This document shows, in pieces, positions 14,811 through 22,551 of a stretch of DNA of 38,872 nt; position 1 is the stretch's first letter; the number at the start of each line of letters is the position of its first letter. Source of the stretch: Streptomyces sp. NRRL F-6492 (GTDB taxonomy: Bacteria; Actinomycetota; Actinomycetes; Streptomycetales; Streptomycetaceae). A program made the translations under genes and the position numbers. The stretch spans positions 1 to 38,872 of the forward strand of contig NZ_LGEG01000250.1 of NCBI RefSeq assembly GCF_001280125.1. Reading direction: 5' to 3'. Below the pieces are notes generated by a model that saw nothing but the letters and a program-made list of their open reading frames with translations, was not told where the DNA came from and made no database searches.

Positions 14811-17800
14811 TGCGGCGCGCCCGGGGGCGCGGTCCCGGGACCCCCGGCCGGGGGCTCCGTCGCGGACGGCACGGCACCGGTCCGCGGCGGCACCGACGGC
14901 TTCGACGGGGCCTGCGGCGCCACCGCGTACGTCTCCACCGACCAGAGCGAGTAGCCGAAGCGGGTCGCCCGTTTCTCCCCCTGCACCCGCAGGAAGCGCG
15001 TGTCCGCCGCGTCCATCCGGACCGACTCCCGGCCGCCCCTGCCCTCCGCGACCGTCGCCGCCGTGCGCCACACCCGGCCGTCCGCCGAGACCTGGACGCG
15101 GTAGCGGGAGGCGTACGCGTCCTGCCAGTGCAGCACCACCTGCCCTATCCGGGCCGGTGCGGGCAGCTCCAGCTGCCACCAGGCGCCGTCCTCCGCCGGG
15201 GAGGACCAGCGGGTGGCCGGATCCCCGTCCGCCGCCGAGGCGGCCGGGAAGTCGGGCGTCTCGTCGCCCGACGAGGAGGCCGTCGCCGTCCGCGCCAGGT
15301 CCGGGCCCGCCGTACGGGGGAAGGCCCGGACCGTCAGGACCCGCTCCTCGCCCGCGAAGGACACCGGCACCCGGTAGGCACCGGCCGGCGCGTCCGCCGC
15401 CACCGACACCTCCAGGGGGACGCGCGTCCGGCCGCCGCGCTCCACCGAGGCCCGTCCGGGCAGCCGGACCGTGATCCCCTTCGGGGCCCTCGCCGTCAGC
15501 GGCCCGCGCACCCCGCCCGCGCGCCGGCCCGTCAGCTCCACGTCCACCCGCTGCGCCGGGCCGCCGATCTCCGCGTCCGTCTCCGCGCGGGCGAGGGCGA
15601 CGTCGGCGCGCGGCCCGTCCGCGAACCACGGCACCAGGGACCGCACCTCGGGGGCCGGTCCCCCCTCGCTCCACGCGACCCGCAGCGCCTCGGCCCGCAG
15701 CCCCTTCAGATCGGTCTGCGTCCACCCCGAGGGCGACAGCGGGCCGAGCGGCCGCCAGCCCTCGCCCGGGACGTACGCCTCCACGCGCGCGTCGGTGCCC
15801 GCGCGGCCGCCCTCCGGACCCGGCTCGGCCAGCACCGTCAGGCTCTCCACGGACCGCGTCCGGTCGAGCCGCACGGTGTACGAGCCGGTGGCCCGCTCGG
15901 CCCGCGCCGCCGGGGTCCGGCCGGCGCCGGTCCAGGCCGCCGCCTCGGTCACCGCGCGCGTGAGGAACGGGTCGAGGACCCCCGCGCCGACCGTCACCCG
16001 GCTCGTGCCCAGGGTCTTCCGCAGTCCTTCGAGCTCCCGCTGCGCCCGCCAGGCCGCCGCGCCGTCACCGCGCCCCTGGGCGAGCAGCATGTCGACCGCC
16101 CGCTCGCCCGCCAGGCCGTACCGGGAGAGCTGCTCCAGCCACGGTCCCGTCTCGTTCCCGTCGTCGAGGGCGCCGCCCGCGGTGGCCGTGAGCCGCTCGG
16201 GGGCCCGCCGCATCACGGTGAACGCGTCCCGCAGCCCGCGCGCCGCCGCCTCACGCGCGCGCGTGTCCGTACCGCCGCGCGCCCGCCAGAAGGCGTCCAG
16301 GAGCGGCTTCAGATAGGCCGACTCGCCCGCCGGGGCGAGGATCGAGGAGGCGCCGTTCCCGGCGAGCGCCCGCAGCGCCTCGCGGGCGGCCGGGTCCGGG
16401 CCCGCGAGGTCGTCCACGGCGGCCCGCCAGGAGTCCCCGGGCCGGTAGCCCTTCGGGTTCCAGGCGTAGTCGGCGGTGGTGAACAGCGGGACGCGGGAGG
16501 CCGCGGCCTGCTCCATGGCGTGGGCGAGGAAGGCGGCGGAACCGGCGGCCACGGCCGGCTCCCGGCCCGTCGCGGGGCCGAGGAACAGCCGGTCCTGCGC
16601 GTAGTCGTTGACCGGGTAGTTGTCCATGGTGACCAGCGGGTGGCCCAGCGCCTCGCGGGCGCCGGCCAGTTCGCCGCCGGTGATCGTGCGCGGCACCACG
16701 CCGACGCCGGTCCACGCCACCCGCACGTCCGCGTCGAGCTCCCCGGCGAACTTCGCCCGGTACGCGGTCGACCCGTCCTGGTAGTACTCCGTCGGCATCA
16801 CCGTGAGCGGCTCGCCGTCCGGGTGCCGCTCGGCCAGGTGCCGGGCGACCGTGTTCGCCACGCGCGCGTGGGCGGCGGCCGCCGCCTCGGGACCGCGTCC
16901 GAAGACGTCGGCGTCCCGGGAGCAGTGCCACTCGTCGTACGAGGCGTCCTGGAACTGGAGCTGGAAGAAGCGCACCCCGAGCGCCCACATGTCGTCGAGC
17001 TTCCGGGTCAGCGCCGCCACGTCGGCGGGCGAGGCCAGGCACATGGACTGCGCGGGCGACACGGCCCAGCCGAGCGTCACGTGGCGGGCGCGGGCCCGCT
17101 CGGCGAGCGCGCGGAACTCCGCCCGCTGCGCGGCCGGGTAGGGGTCCCGCCACTGGATCTGGCGGTACGGGTCGTCCCCGGGCGCGTACAGATAGCGGTT
17201 CTGCTTGGTCCGGCCCAGGAAGTCGAGCTGCGCGAGGCGCTGTTCCGGGGTCCACGGGCGCCCGTAGAAGCCCTCGGTGATGCCGCGCTCGGCCGTGCCG
17301 GGCCAGTCCCGGACGACGACCCCGGGCACCTCCCGGCCGGAGCCGAGGAGCTGACGCAGCGTCTGCACGGCGTGGAACAGGCCGTCCCCGCCGACCCCGT
17401 CCAGGACGACCGTCTCCCGCCCCCGGAACCGGCCCGTGGCGAGCCGGTAGCCGCCGCGCGGCAGGTCCAGGCGCTCGGGCACGCCCAGGGCGGTCAGCGC
17501 CTCCGCCGCGCCCTCCCCGGCCGGTCCGGCGGCCCGGAGCACCGGGCCCCGGCCCGGGAGCCCGGTGTGGACGGTCCGCACCCCGGCCGCCCGCAGCAGC
17601 TCGCGCAGGGCGTCCAGGGCGTACGGATCGGCGTCGGCGTCCGCGAGCAGCGTCACCTCGTCCCCGAGCCGCACGGCGGGCCCGGCGGCCGCCAGGGACT
17701 GCGGCCGGGGCCAGACGGCGGGCACGCGCGCGGGGGCCCGGACGGGGGTCCGGGCGGCGTCCGCCGGGGGAGGTGCGGGGGCCGCGGGGGTCCGCGCGGG

Positions 17801-17932
17801 CGTCGGGGCCGTCGGGGCCGCGGGCACCCTCGGGAACGCCTGCGCCGCGCCCGGGGCGGCCCCGCCGAGGAGGCCGCCGATGACCGCTGCGGCGACGGCC
17901 GTCGCGGTGCGCTTCCTGCGCCCGAGGTGCAC
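14792..17932 (-). CDS. Secreted GH84-like beta-N-acetylglucosaminidase homologue with C-terminal F5/8 domain
   Basis: Secreted multidomain protein of 1046 residues. A basic start and a hydrophobic core ending AAQA-F (about 31) form a Sec signal peptide, followed by an Ala/Pro linker. A GH20b-like N-terminal domain spans about 70-205. The GH84 TIM barrel begins at RGITEGFYGRPW (about 216-227). A helical region spans about 500-680, an NEW3-like beta domain about 790-880, and an F5/8 C (CBM32-like) domain about 885-1010, starting DLARTATASSSG. GH84 enzymes use an adjacent Asp-Asp pair; the equivalent stretch here reads LQFQDAS (about 326-331), so the first Asp appears to be Gln. The GTG at 17932 has GGGAG 7 bases upstream; the frame continues to 18019 without a ribosome site. 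The substrate may be GlcNAc-containing glycans or peptidoglycan; this is inferred from the family. Confidence 0.87.
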   Translation of the reverse strand: MHLGRRKRTATAVAAAVIGGLLGGAAPGAAQAFPRVPAAPTAPTPARTPAAPAPPPADAARTPVRAPARVPAVWPRPQSLAAAGPAVRLGDEVTLLADADADPYALDALRELLRAAGVRTVHTGLPGRGPVLRAAGPAGEGAAEALTALGVPERLDLPRGGYRLATGRFRGRETVVLDGVGGDGLFHAVQTLRQLLGSGREVPGVVVRDWPGTAERGITEGFYGRPWTPEQRLAQLDFLGRTKQNRYLYAPGDDPYRQIQWRDPYPAAQRAEFRALAERARARHVTLGWAVSPAQSMCLASPADVAALTRKLDDMWALGVRFFQLQFQDASYDEWHCSRDADVFGRGPEAAAAAHARVANTVARHLAERHPDGEPLTVMPTEYYQDGSTAYRAKFAGELDADVRVAWTGVGVVPRTITGGELAGAREALGHPLVTMDNYPVNDYAQDRLFLGPATGREPAVAAGSAAFLAHAMEQAAASRVPLFTTADYAWNPKGYRPGDSWRAAVDDLAGPDPAAREALRALAGNGASSILAPAGESAYLKPLLDAFWRARGGTDTRAREAAARGLRDAFTVMRRAPERLTATAGGALDDGNETGPWLEQLSRYGLAGERAVDMLLAQGRGDGAAAWRAQRELEGLRKTLGTSRVTVGAGVLDPFLTRAVTEAAAWTGAGRTPAARAERATGSYTVRLDRTRSVESLTVLAEPGPEGGRAGTDARVEAYVPGEGWRPLGPLSPSGWTQTDLKGLRAEALRVAWSEGGPAPEVRSLVPWFADGPRADVALARAETDAEIGGPAQRVDVELTGRRAGGVRGPLTARAPKGITVRLPGRASVERGGRTRVPLEVSVAADAPAGAYRVPVSFAGEERVLTVRAFPRTAGPDLARTATASSSGDETPDFPAASAADGDPATRWSSPAEDGAWWQLELPAPARIGQVVLHWQDAYASRYRVQVSADGRVWRTAATVAEGRGGRESVRMDAADTRFLRVQGEKRATRFGYSLWSVETYAVAPQAPSKPSVPPRTGAVPSATEPPAGGPGTAPPGAPQERPAP

Positions 17933-18166
17933 GGGGGTCTCCCTTCGGCGGGGCCGGCCGCTCCGCCGGTTGGTCACGAGTCGGTCACGAGCCCACCACC
18001 CGTCGCACGCAAGTGTCAATGCGCATGGCCGATGTGTCGGCTTTGCCCGGTGAGCCGTCGGCGAGGTGACGCCACTTCCTCACTTCCCGCCGGTAAAACG
18101 AGGTGCGGTGGGTAGGTCTCTGTAGTTGTCCAGGTCCCACCTGCCGAGACGAACCGGGAGACCCCC

Positions 18167-18379
18167 GTGACCACGACCGCCCGCCACGGACGGATACGGA
18201 TTCCGCAGCAGTCGGCACCCGCCGGCGCGCCGCTGACCAGCGAGCCGCTCACCAGCGAGCCGCCCCTGCCCGACGCGTCCCCCCTCACCAGCGAGCCTCC
18301 GCTGACCGCGGAGGCCCCTCTGACCAGCGAACCCACCGCCCCCGTCCACGCGGGCGGCCCGGAGTCCCCCGGAGTGTGA
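18167..18379 (+). CDS. Small PLTSEP-repeat peptide gene upstream of malQ
   Basis: A 70-residue peptide of no family I recognise. The GTG at 18167 has CCGGGAG 7 bases upstream. Residues 1-18 are basic (TARHGRIRIPQQ). Residues 19-56 are repeats of (A/P)PLTSEP: four exact LTSEP copies and one LTAEA variant. The tail is Gly/Pro rich. About 62 of 70 codons end in G or C, as in a real Streptomyces gene. Between copies the codons differ at silent sites (CTG/CTC, GAG/GAA, CCG/CCT/CCC) while the peptide is kept. The stop (18377-18379) is one base before the malQ GTG, so translation is probably coupled. There is no signal peptide or membrane helix, and it is likely disordered. Its function is unknown. 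Confidence 0.65.
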   Translation: MTTTARHGRIRIPQQSAPAGAPLTSEPLTSEPPLPDASPLTSEPPLTAEAPLTSEPTAPVHAGGPESPGV

Positions 18380-18380
18380 A

Positions 18381-20513
18381 GTGACCCTGGCCCGTCTCGC
18401 CGCCCGTCACGGCGTCGCCACCGTCCACAGCCCCGCCGACGGCGCCGTCGTGCCCGTGCCCGAGACCACCGTGGTGGCCGTCCTGGCCGCCCTGGGCGTG
18501 GACGCGTCCACGCCGGAGGCGGTCGCGGCCGCCCTCGGAGCGGTGGAACGCGCCGACCGGGAGAGCCTGTTGCCCCCGACCCTGGTCCACTGGCGGACCG
18601 GGGACGGGAGCGAGGGGCCCGGCACCGGCCCGCGCGAGGAGACGGGCCCGCCCGGCGAGCCCCCGCTCCGCCCCCCGGCCGCCCACCCGCCCGGCACCCG
18701 CCTCCAGGTCACCACCGAGGACGGCGCCGTCGTCATCGGCGAGGACTGGTCGGAACTGCCCCTCGGCGTCCACGCGGTCCAGGCCGAGGCCCCCGACGGA
18801 CGCACGGCCACCGGCACCCTGATCGTGAGCCCCGCGCGCGTCCCCGGACCGGACCGGCGCGCCTACGGACTCCTCGTCCAGCTCTACTCGCTGCTCTCCA
18901 CCCGCTCCTGGGGCATGGGCGACCTCGGCGACCTGCGCGAGCTCGTCACCTGGGCGGGCCGGCGGCACGGCGCCGGGTTCGTCCAGGTCAACCCGCTCCA
19001 CGCGGGCGTGCCCGGCGCGCCCACCGACCCCTCCCCGTACCGCCCCTCCTCGCGCCGCTTCCCGGACCCCGTCCACCTGCGGATCGAGGAGATCCCCGAG
19101 TACGCCCTGATCGGCCCCGAGCGCCGCGAGGAGCTGGACCGGATCCTCGCCGACGCGGCCGAGCTGCGCGAACGGGTCCTCGGCAAGGGCGCCCTGATCG
19201 ACCGGGACGCGGTCTGGGAGGTCAAGCGGCGGGCCCTGGAGCTGCTCCTCGCGAGCGTGGAGCCCGGCCCCGGGAGGCGCGCCGACTTCCACGACTTCCT
19301 GGCCGGGCGGGGCCGCGCCCTGGAGGACCACGCCACCTACCAGGCCCTCGCCGAGCGGCACGGCCACCACTGGCGCGCCTGGCCCGACGCCCTGCGCACC
19401 CCGCGCGCGGCGGAGGCGGCCGTGCGCGCCGATCCCGCCCTGGCCGCCCGGGTCGACTTCCACTGCCGGCTCGCCTGGCTGACGGACCGGCAGCTCGCCG
19501 ACGCCGCCGGGGCCGCCCGCGAGGCCGGGATGGAGATCGGGATCGTCCACGACCTGGCGGTCGGCGTCCACCCGGAGGGCTCGGACGCCTGGGCCGGCCA
19601 GGAGGCCTTCGCCGCCGGCATGTCGGTCGGCGCCCCGCCCGACGCCTTCAACTCCCGGGGCCAGGACTGGGGCCTGCCGCCCTGGCGGCCCGACGCCCTC
19701 GCCGCCGCGGGCTACGCCCCGTACCGGGGACTCCTGCGCGAACTCCTGCGCCACGCGGGCGCGCTGCGCATCGACCACGTGATGGGCCTCTTCCGGCTCT
19801 GGTGGGTGCCGGAGGGCCGCGAGCCCACCGAGGGCACGTACGTCCGGTACGACGCCGAGGCGATGCTCGCCGTCCTGGTCCTGGAGGCGCACCGCGCCGG
19901 GGCCCTGGTCATCGGCGAGGACCTCGGCACGGTCGAGCCGGGCGTGCGGGAGGAGCTGGCCCGGCGCGGGGTCTTCGGGACCTCCGTGCTCTGGTTCGAG
20001 CGGGACTGGGCGGGCACCGGCCACCCGCTGCCCCCGGAGGAGTGGCGCGCCGAGTGCGTCGCCACCGCCACCACCCACGACCTGCCCTCCACCGCCGCCC
20101 GGCTCTCCGGCGACCACGTCGTGCTGCGGCACCGGCTCGGGCTGCTCCCCGGCGACCTGGAGCGCGAGCGGGTGGCGGACCGGGCCGAGACCGCCGAGTG
20201 GCGCGGCCTGTTCGAGCGGCTCGGGCTGCTTCCGGAGGGGCCGGGGGAGGAGGCCGAGATCCGGGCCGTCCACCGGTACCTGCTCGCCACCCCGGCCCGG
20301 ATGGTCGGCGTGTGGCTGCCGGACGCCGTGGGCGACCGCAGACCGCAGAACCTGCCGGGCACCTGGGACGAGTACCCCAACTGGCGGCTGCCGGTCGCGG
20401 GCCCCGACGGGCAGCCGCTCACCCTGGAGGCGCTGGCCGCCTCGCCCCGGGCGCACGCCCTCCTGAGCGAGCTGCACGCCCGTACGGCACCCCCGGGCGC
20501 GCGGCGCGCATAG
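18381..20513 (+). CDS. malQ: 4-alpha-glucanotransferase (amylomaltase), GH77
   Basis: Cytoplasmic enzyme of 710 residues, full length, that transfers alpha-1,4-glucan segments in maltodextrin and glycogen metabolism. An N-terminal extension (about 1-165) carries a small beta domain typical of actinobacterial MalQ. The GH77 barrel follows: YGLLVQLYSLLSTRSWGMGD (about 155-174), VQVNPLHAG, SPYRPSSRRF, the nucleophile region LRIDHVMGLFRLWW (about 457-470), the acid/base Glu in VIGEDLGTVEPG (about 512-523), and the third carboxylate in TTHDLPST. The GTG at 18381 follows the repeat-peptide stop by one base, with GGAG 6 bases upstream. A small leaderless gene follows. Confidence 0.95.
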   Translation: MTLARLAARHGVATVHSPADGAVVPVPETTVVAVLAALGVDASTPEAVAAALGAVERADRESLLPPTLVHWRTGDGSEGPGTGPREETGPPGEPPLRPPAAHPPGTRLQVTTEDGAVVIGEDWSELPLGVHAVQAEAPDGRTATGTLIVSPARVPGPDRRAYGLLVQLYSLLSTRSWGMGDLGDLRELVTWAGRRHGAGFVQVNPLHAGVPGAPTDPSPYRPSSRRFPDPVHLRIEEIPEYALIGPERREELDRILADAAELRERVLGKGALIDRDAVWEVKRRALELLLASVEPGPGRRADFHDFLAGRGRALEDHATYQALAERHGHHWRAWPDALRTPRAAEAAVRADPALAARVDFHCRLAWLTDRQLADAAGAAREAGMEIGIVHDLAVGVHPEGSDAWAGQEAFAAGMSVGAPPDAFNSRGQDWGLPPWRPDALAAAGYAPYRGLLRELLRHAGALRIDHVMGLFRLWWVPEGREPTEGTYVRYDAEAMLAVLVLEAHRAGALVIGEDLGTVEPGVREELARRGVFGTSVLWFERDWAGTGHPLPPEEWRAECVATATTHDLPSTAARLSGDHVVLRHRLGLLPGDLERERVADRAETAEWRGLFERLGLLPEGPGEEAEIRAVHRYLLATPARMVGVWLPDAVGDRRPQNLPGTWDEYPNWRLPVAGPDGQPLTLEALAASPRAHALLSELHARTAPPGARRA

Positions 20514-20521
20514 GCGTTCGC

Positions 20522-20533
20522 TACGTTTGCACC
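20522..20533 (+). promoter_or_regulatory. Leaderless -10 promoter for the small membrane protein
   Basis: TACGTT (20522-20527), then six bases, then the GTG at 20534. A -10 box at this distance puts the transcript start on the start codon itself. There is no Shine-Dalgarno sequence and no clear -35. Confidence 0.6.
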
Positions 20534-20761
20534 GTGGACAAGAAGAACGCCCTGCGCGCCGGCGCCGTCGCGGCCGGTACGACGCTGATGATGCTGCTCA
20601 TGTCGTCCCCCGCGCTCGCGCTCACCCGCGACGACGGTGACGACCCGGCCCCCAAGCTGGAGGTCGTCGAGACCCTCGGCCTGTTCGTGGCCGCCCCGCT
20701 GGTGCTGTTCCTGATCATCGCCGGCCTGGTGATGGTGCTCGACAAGTCGAAGAAGGCGTAA
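20534..20761 (+). CDS. Small membrane protein with signal-like N-terminus
   Basis: A 75-residue protein. A basic start (MDKKNALR) and hydrophobic segment ending SSPALA (about 29) look like a cleavable signal peptide. A short acidic stretch (RDDGDDPAPKLE) follows, then one transmembrane helix (about 47-69, LGLFVAAPLVLFLIIAGLVMVL) and a Lys-rich cytoplasmic tail (DKSKKA). The mature protein would be a tiny type I membrane protein. Similar short proteins are common in Streptomyces, with no function I can name. The GTG start has no ribosome site but sits six bases after a TACGTT box, so the mRNA is probably leaderless. It is separate from malQ, whose stop is 20 bases upstream. Confidence 0.8.
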   Translation: MDKKNALRAGAVAAGTTLMMLLMSSPALALTRDDGDDPAPKLEVVETLGLFVAAPLVLFLIIAGLVMVLDKSKKA

Positions 20762-20797
20762 CTCCGAGAAGGAGCGACTCCGAGAAGGAGCGACTCC
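20761..20797. repeat. 16-bp tandem repeat after the small membrane protein
   Basis: ACTCCGAGAAGGAGCG occurs twice without a gap (20761-20776, 20777-20792) and is followed by a third partial ACTCC. The first copy begins in the stop codon. GAAGGAG-CGA-CTCCTTC at its end can also fold as a small hairpin. Confidence 0.85.
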
Positions 20798-20816
20798 TTC
20801 CTCCGTCTCCGTCGAG

Positions 20817-20850
20817 GGCGCCGCACGGTACCGACGTACCGTGCGGCGCC
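20817..20850. terminator. Perfect 15-bp hairpin, bidirectional terminator
   Basis: GGCGCCGCACGGTAC (20817-20831) pairs exactly with 20836-20850 across a CGAC tetraloop. It is placed between the plus-strand small membrane gene and the minus-strand marR gene, which converge here. Confidence 0.88.
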
Positions 20851-20893
20851 TTCGCGCGCCCGCGCCCACGCCCCCCGCGCGCTCCCGCCTTCG

Positions 20894-21412
20894 TCAGACC
20901 GTGGCCGCGAGCAGCTTGCGCAGCAGCCCGGCCAGCTGCTCCGCCTCCTCCGCGTCGAGCGCCGCCTCCAGGGCCGCCCGCTGCTCCGCGAGGCCGTCCG
21001 CGACCGCCCGGTCCACCAGTTCCCTGCCGCGCCCGCTGAGGGTGACCCGCAGCCCGCGCCGGTCGTTCGGGTCGGGGCTGCGGCTGAGCAGCCCGGCCTT
21101 CTCCAGTCGGTCGAGCCGGCCCGTCATGCCCCCCGTGGTGATCATCAGGGTGGCGGACAGCTCGCGCGGCGAGAGCGTGTACGGCTCCCCGGACCTGCGC
21201 AGGGTCGCGAGCACGTCGAACTCCCCGCGCGCCACGCCGTGCGGCGCGTACGCCCTGGTCACCCTGTCGCCCATGGCGCCGGCCAGCCGGTAGATCCGGC
21301 CGAAGACGGCCATCGGCACCGTGTCCAGGTCGGGCCGGACGACCGCCCACTGGTCGGTGATGGCGTCGACGGCGTCGTGGGCGGGGCCCGGGCCGGGGGT
21401 CTTCGTGTCCAT
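20894..21412 (-). CDS. MarR-family transcriptional regulator
   Basis: Winged-helix dimeric regulator of 172 residues, typical length. An N-terminal helix pair (about 10-50) aids dimerisation. The HTH region reads GVARGEFDVLATLRRSGEP and LSPRELSATLMITTGGMTG (about 78-98), followed by the wing SRSPDPNDRRGLRVTLSGRG (about 108-128), a classic MarR signature. The ATG at 21412 has GGGGAG upstream. It is divergent from an EamA-type exporter over a 143-base AT-richer gap that holds repeated palindromes, so it most likely represses that exporter and itself and is relieved by a small ligand. The ligand cannot be read from sequence. Confidence 0.92.
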   Translation of the reverse strand: MDTKTPGPGPAHDAVDAITDQWAVVRPDLDTVPMAVFGRIYRLAGAMGDRVTRAYAPHGVARGEFDVLATLRRSGEPYTLSPRELSATLMITTGGMTGRLDRLEKAGLLSRSPDPNDRRGLRVTLSGRGRELVDRAVADGLAEQRAALEAALDAEEAEQLAGLLRKLLAATV

Positions 21413-21456
21413 GGGTTCCAGTCTCCCCTTCCGTACGACTCGACGGCAAGAAAGCC

Positions 21457-21499
21457 ACTTGTGCGTAAGTAGCTTAGTGCTAAGTTAATTAGCGCCAAG
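21457..21499. promoter_or_regulatory. Candidate MarR operator cluster
   Basis: Three related sites lie in the marR/EamA gap: ACTT-GTGCGT-AAGT (21457-21470), TTAGTGCTAAG (21474-21484, part of the palindrome CTTAG-TG-CTAAG) and TTAGCGCCAAG (21489-21499). The last two start 15 bp apart in the same orientation. The stretch is clearly AT-richer than its surroundings. Confidence 0.6.
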
Positions 21500-21555
21500 C
21501 GGAAACGGGGTCTCCGCGCCCCGCGCACCGGCACTCGCCTCCAGGGGGAACCCGC

Positions 21556-22542
21556 ATGTCCCGCCAGACCACTCCGTCCCGTCCGACCGCCACGTCCCGC
21601 AGGGCCGCCTTCGTCGCGCTGACCGCCCTCGCCCCGATCTCCTGGGGCTCCACCTACTACGTCACCACCGAGTTCCTGCCGCCCGACCGGCCCCTCTTCA
21701 CCGGCCTGATGCGCGCCCTGCCCGCCGGACTCCTGCTCCTGGCGCTCACCCGCACGCTCCCGAAGGGCGCCTGGTGGGGGAAGGCCGCCGTCCTCGGCGT
21801 CCTCAACATCGGCGCCTTCTTCCCGCTGCTCTTCCTCGCCGCCTACCGGCTCCCCGGCGGGGTCGCCGCCGTCGTCGGCTCCGTCGGACCGCTCTTCGTC
21901 GTCGGCCTCGCCGCCCTCCTCCTGGGCGACCGGCCCACCGTCAGGTCCCTGGTCACCGCCGTCGCCGCCGCCTTCGGCGTCAGCCTCGTGGTCCTCAAGG
22001 CCGGGGCGGCGCTCGACCTCGTCGGCGTGGTCGCCGGACTGCTCTCCGCCCTCTCCATGTCGGCGGGCGTCGTCCTCACCAAGCGCTGGGGCCGTCCCGA
22101 GGGCGTCAACGCCCTCGCCGCCACCGGCTGGCAGCTCACCGCGGGCGGCCTCGTCATCCTGCCGATCGCCCTCCTGGTCGAGGGCGCCCCGCCGGCCCTG
22201 ACCGGCACGAACCTGGCCGGCTACGCCTATCTGGCCTTCGGCAACACCGCGATCTCGTACGTCCTCTGGTTCCGCGGCATCGAGCGGCTGAGCGCCTCCT
22301 CGCTCACCCTCCTCGGCCCCCTCTCGCCGGTCACCGCCGCGATCATCGGCTGGGCGGCGCTCGGCCAGGCGCTCGGCCCGGTCCAGCTGCTCGGCATGGC
22401 GATCGCCCTCGGCGCCACCCTGGCGGGCCAGCTCGCCCCCCGCACGCCCGACGCCCCGGCGGAGCCCGGAACCTTCGGCGAGGACGAACGGACCGGCCCG
22501 GAAGCTTCGGCCCGGCCGGAGGCTTCCGAGGCGCCCCGATAG
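21556..22542 (+). CDS. EamA/DMT-superfamily exporter
   Basis: Inner-membrane protein of 328 residues with about ten helices in two EamA repeats: repeat one from about 17 (AAFVALTALAPISWGSTYYV) to 145, repeat two from about 150 to 293. The WGSTYYVTTEFLPP start and PLLFLAAYRLPGGVAAVV stretch are typical of drug/metabolite exporters of the RhtA/YdcZ-like group. The tail (about 295-328) is polar and probably cytoplasmic. The ATG at 21556 has CAGGGGGAAC 6 bases upstream. The divergent marR gene suggests control by an effector that is also the export substrate, which is inference. Its stop codon forms part of the -10 box of the next gene. Confidence 0.92.
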   Translation: MSRQTTPSRPTATSRRAAFVALTALAPISWGSTYYVTTEFLPPDRPLFTGLMRALPAGLLLLALTRTLPKGAWWGKAAVLGVLNIGAFFPLLFLAAYRLPGGVAAVVGSVGPLFVVGLAALLLGDRPTVRSLVTAVAAAFGVSLVVLKAGAALDLVGVVAGLLSALSMSAGVVLTKRWGRPEGVNALAATGWQLTAGGLVILPIALLVEGAPPALTGTNLAGYAYLAFGNTAISYVLWFRGIERLSASSLTLLGPLSPVTAAIIGWAALGQALGPVQLLGMAIALGATLAGQLAPRTPDAPAEPGTFGEDERTGPEASARPEASEAPR

Positions 22543-22551
22543 GTTGCGCCC
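22540..22551 (+). promoter_or_regulatory. Leaderless -10 promoter for the lysR-type gene, overlapping the exporter stop codon
   Basis: TAGGTT (22540-22545) fits the Streptomyces -10 consensus. Its first three bases are the exporter stop codon. Six bases separate it from the ATG at 22552, and no Shine-Dalgarno sequence is present. Confidence 0.65.

Noticed and set aside
18014..18019. TTGACA on the minus strand 82 bases upstream of the GH84 gene as a -35 box
   Set aside because: No acceptable -10 box lies 16-19 bases downstream of it, so I do not call a promoter.
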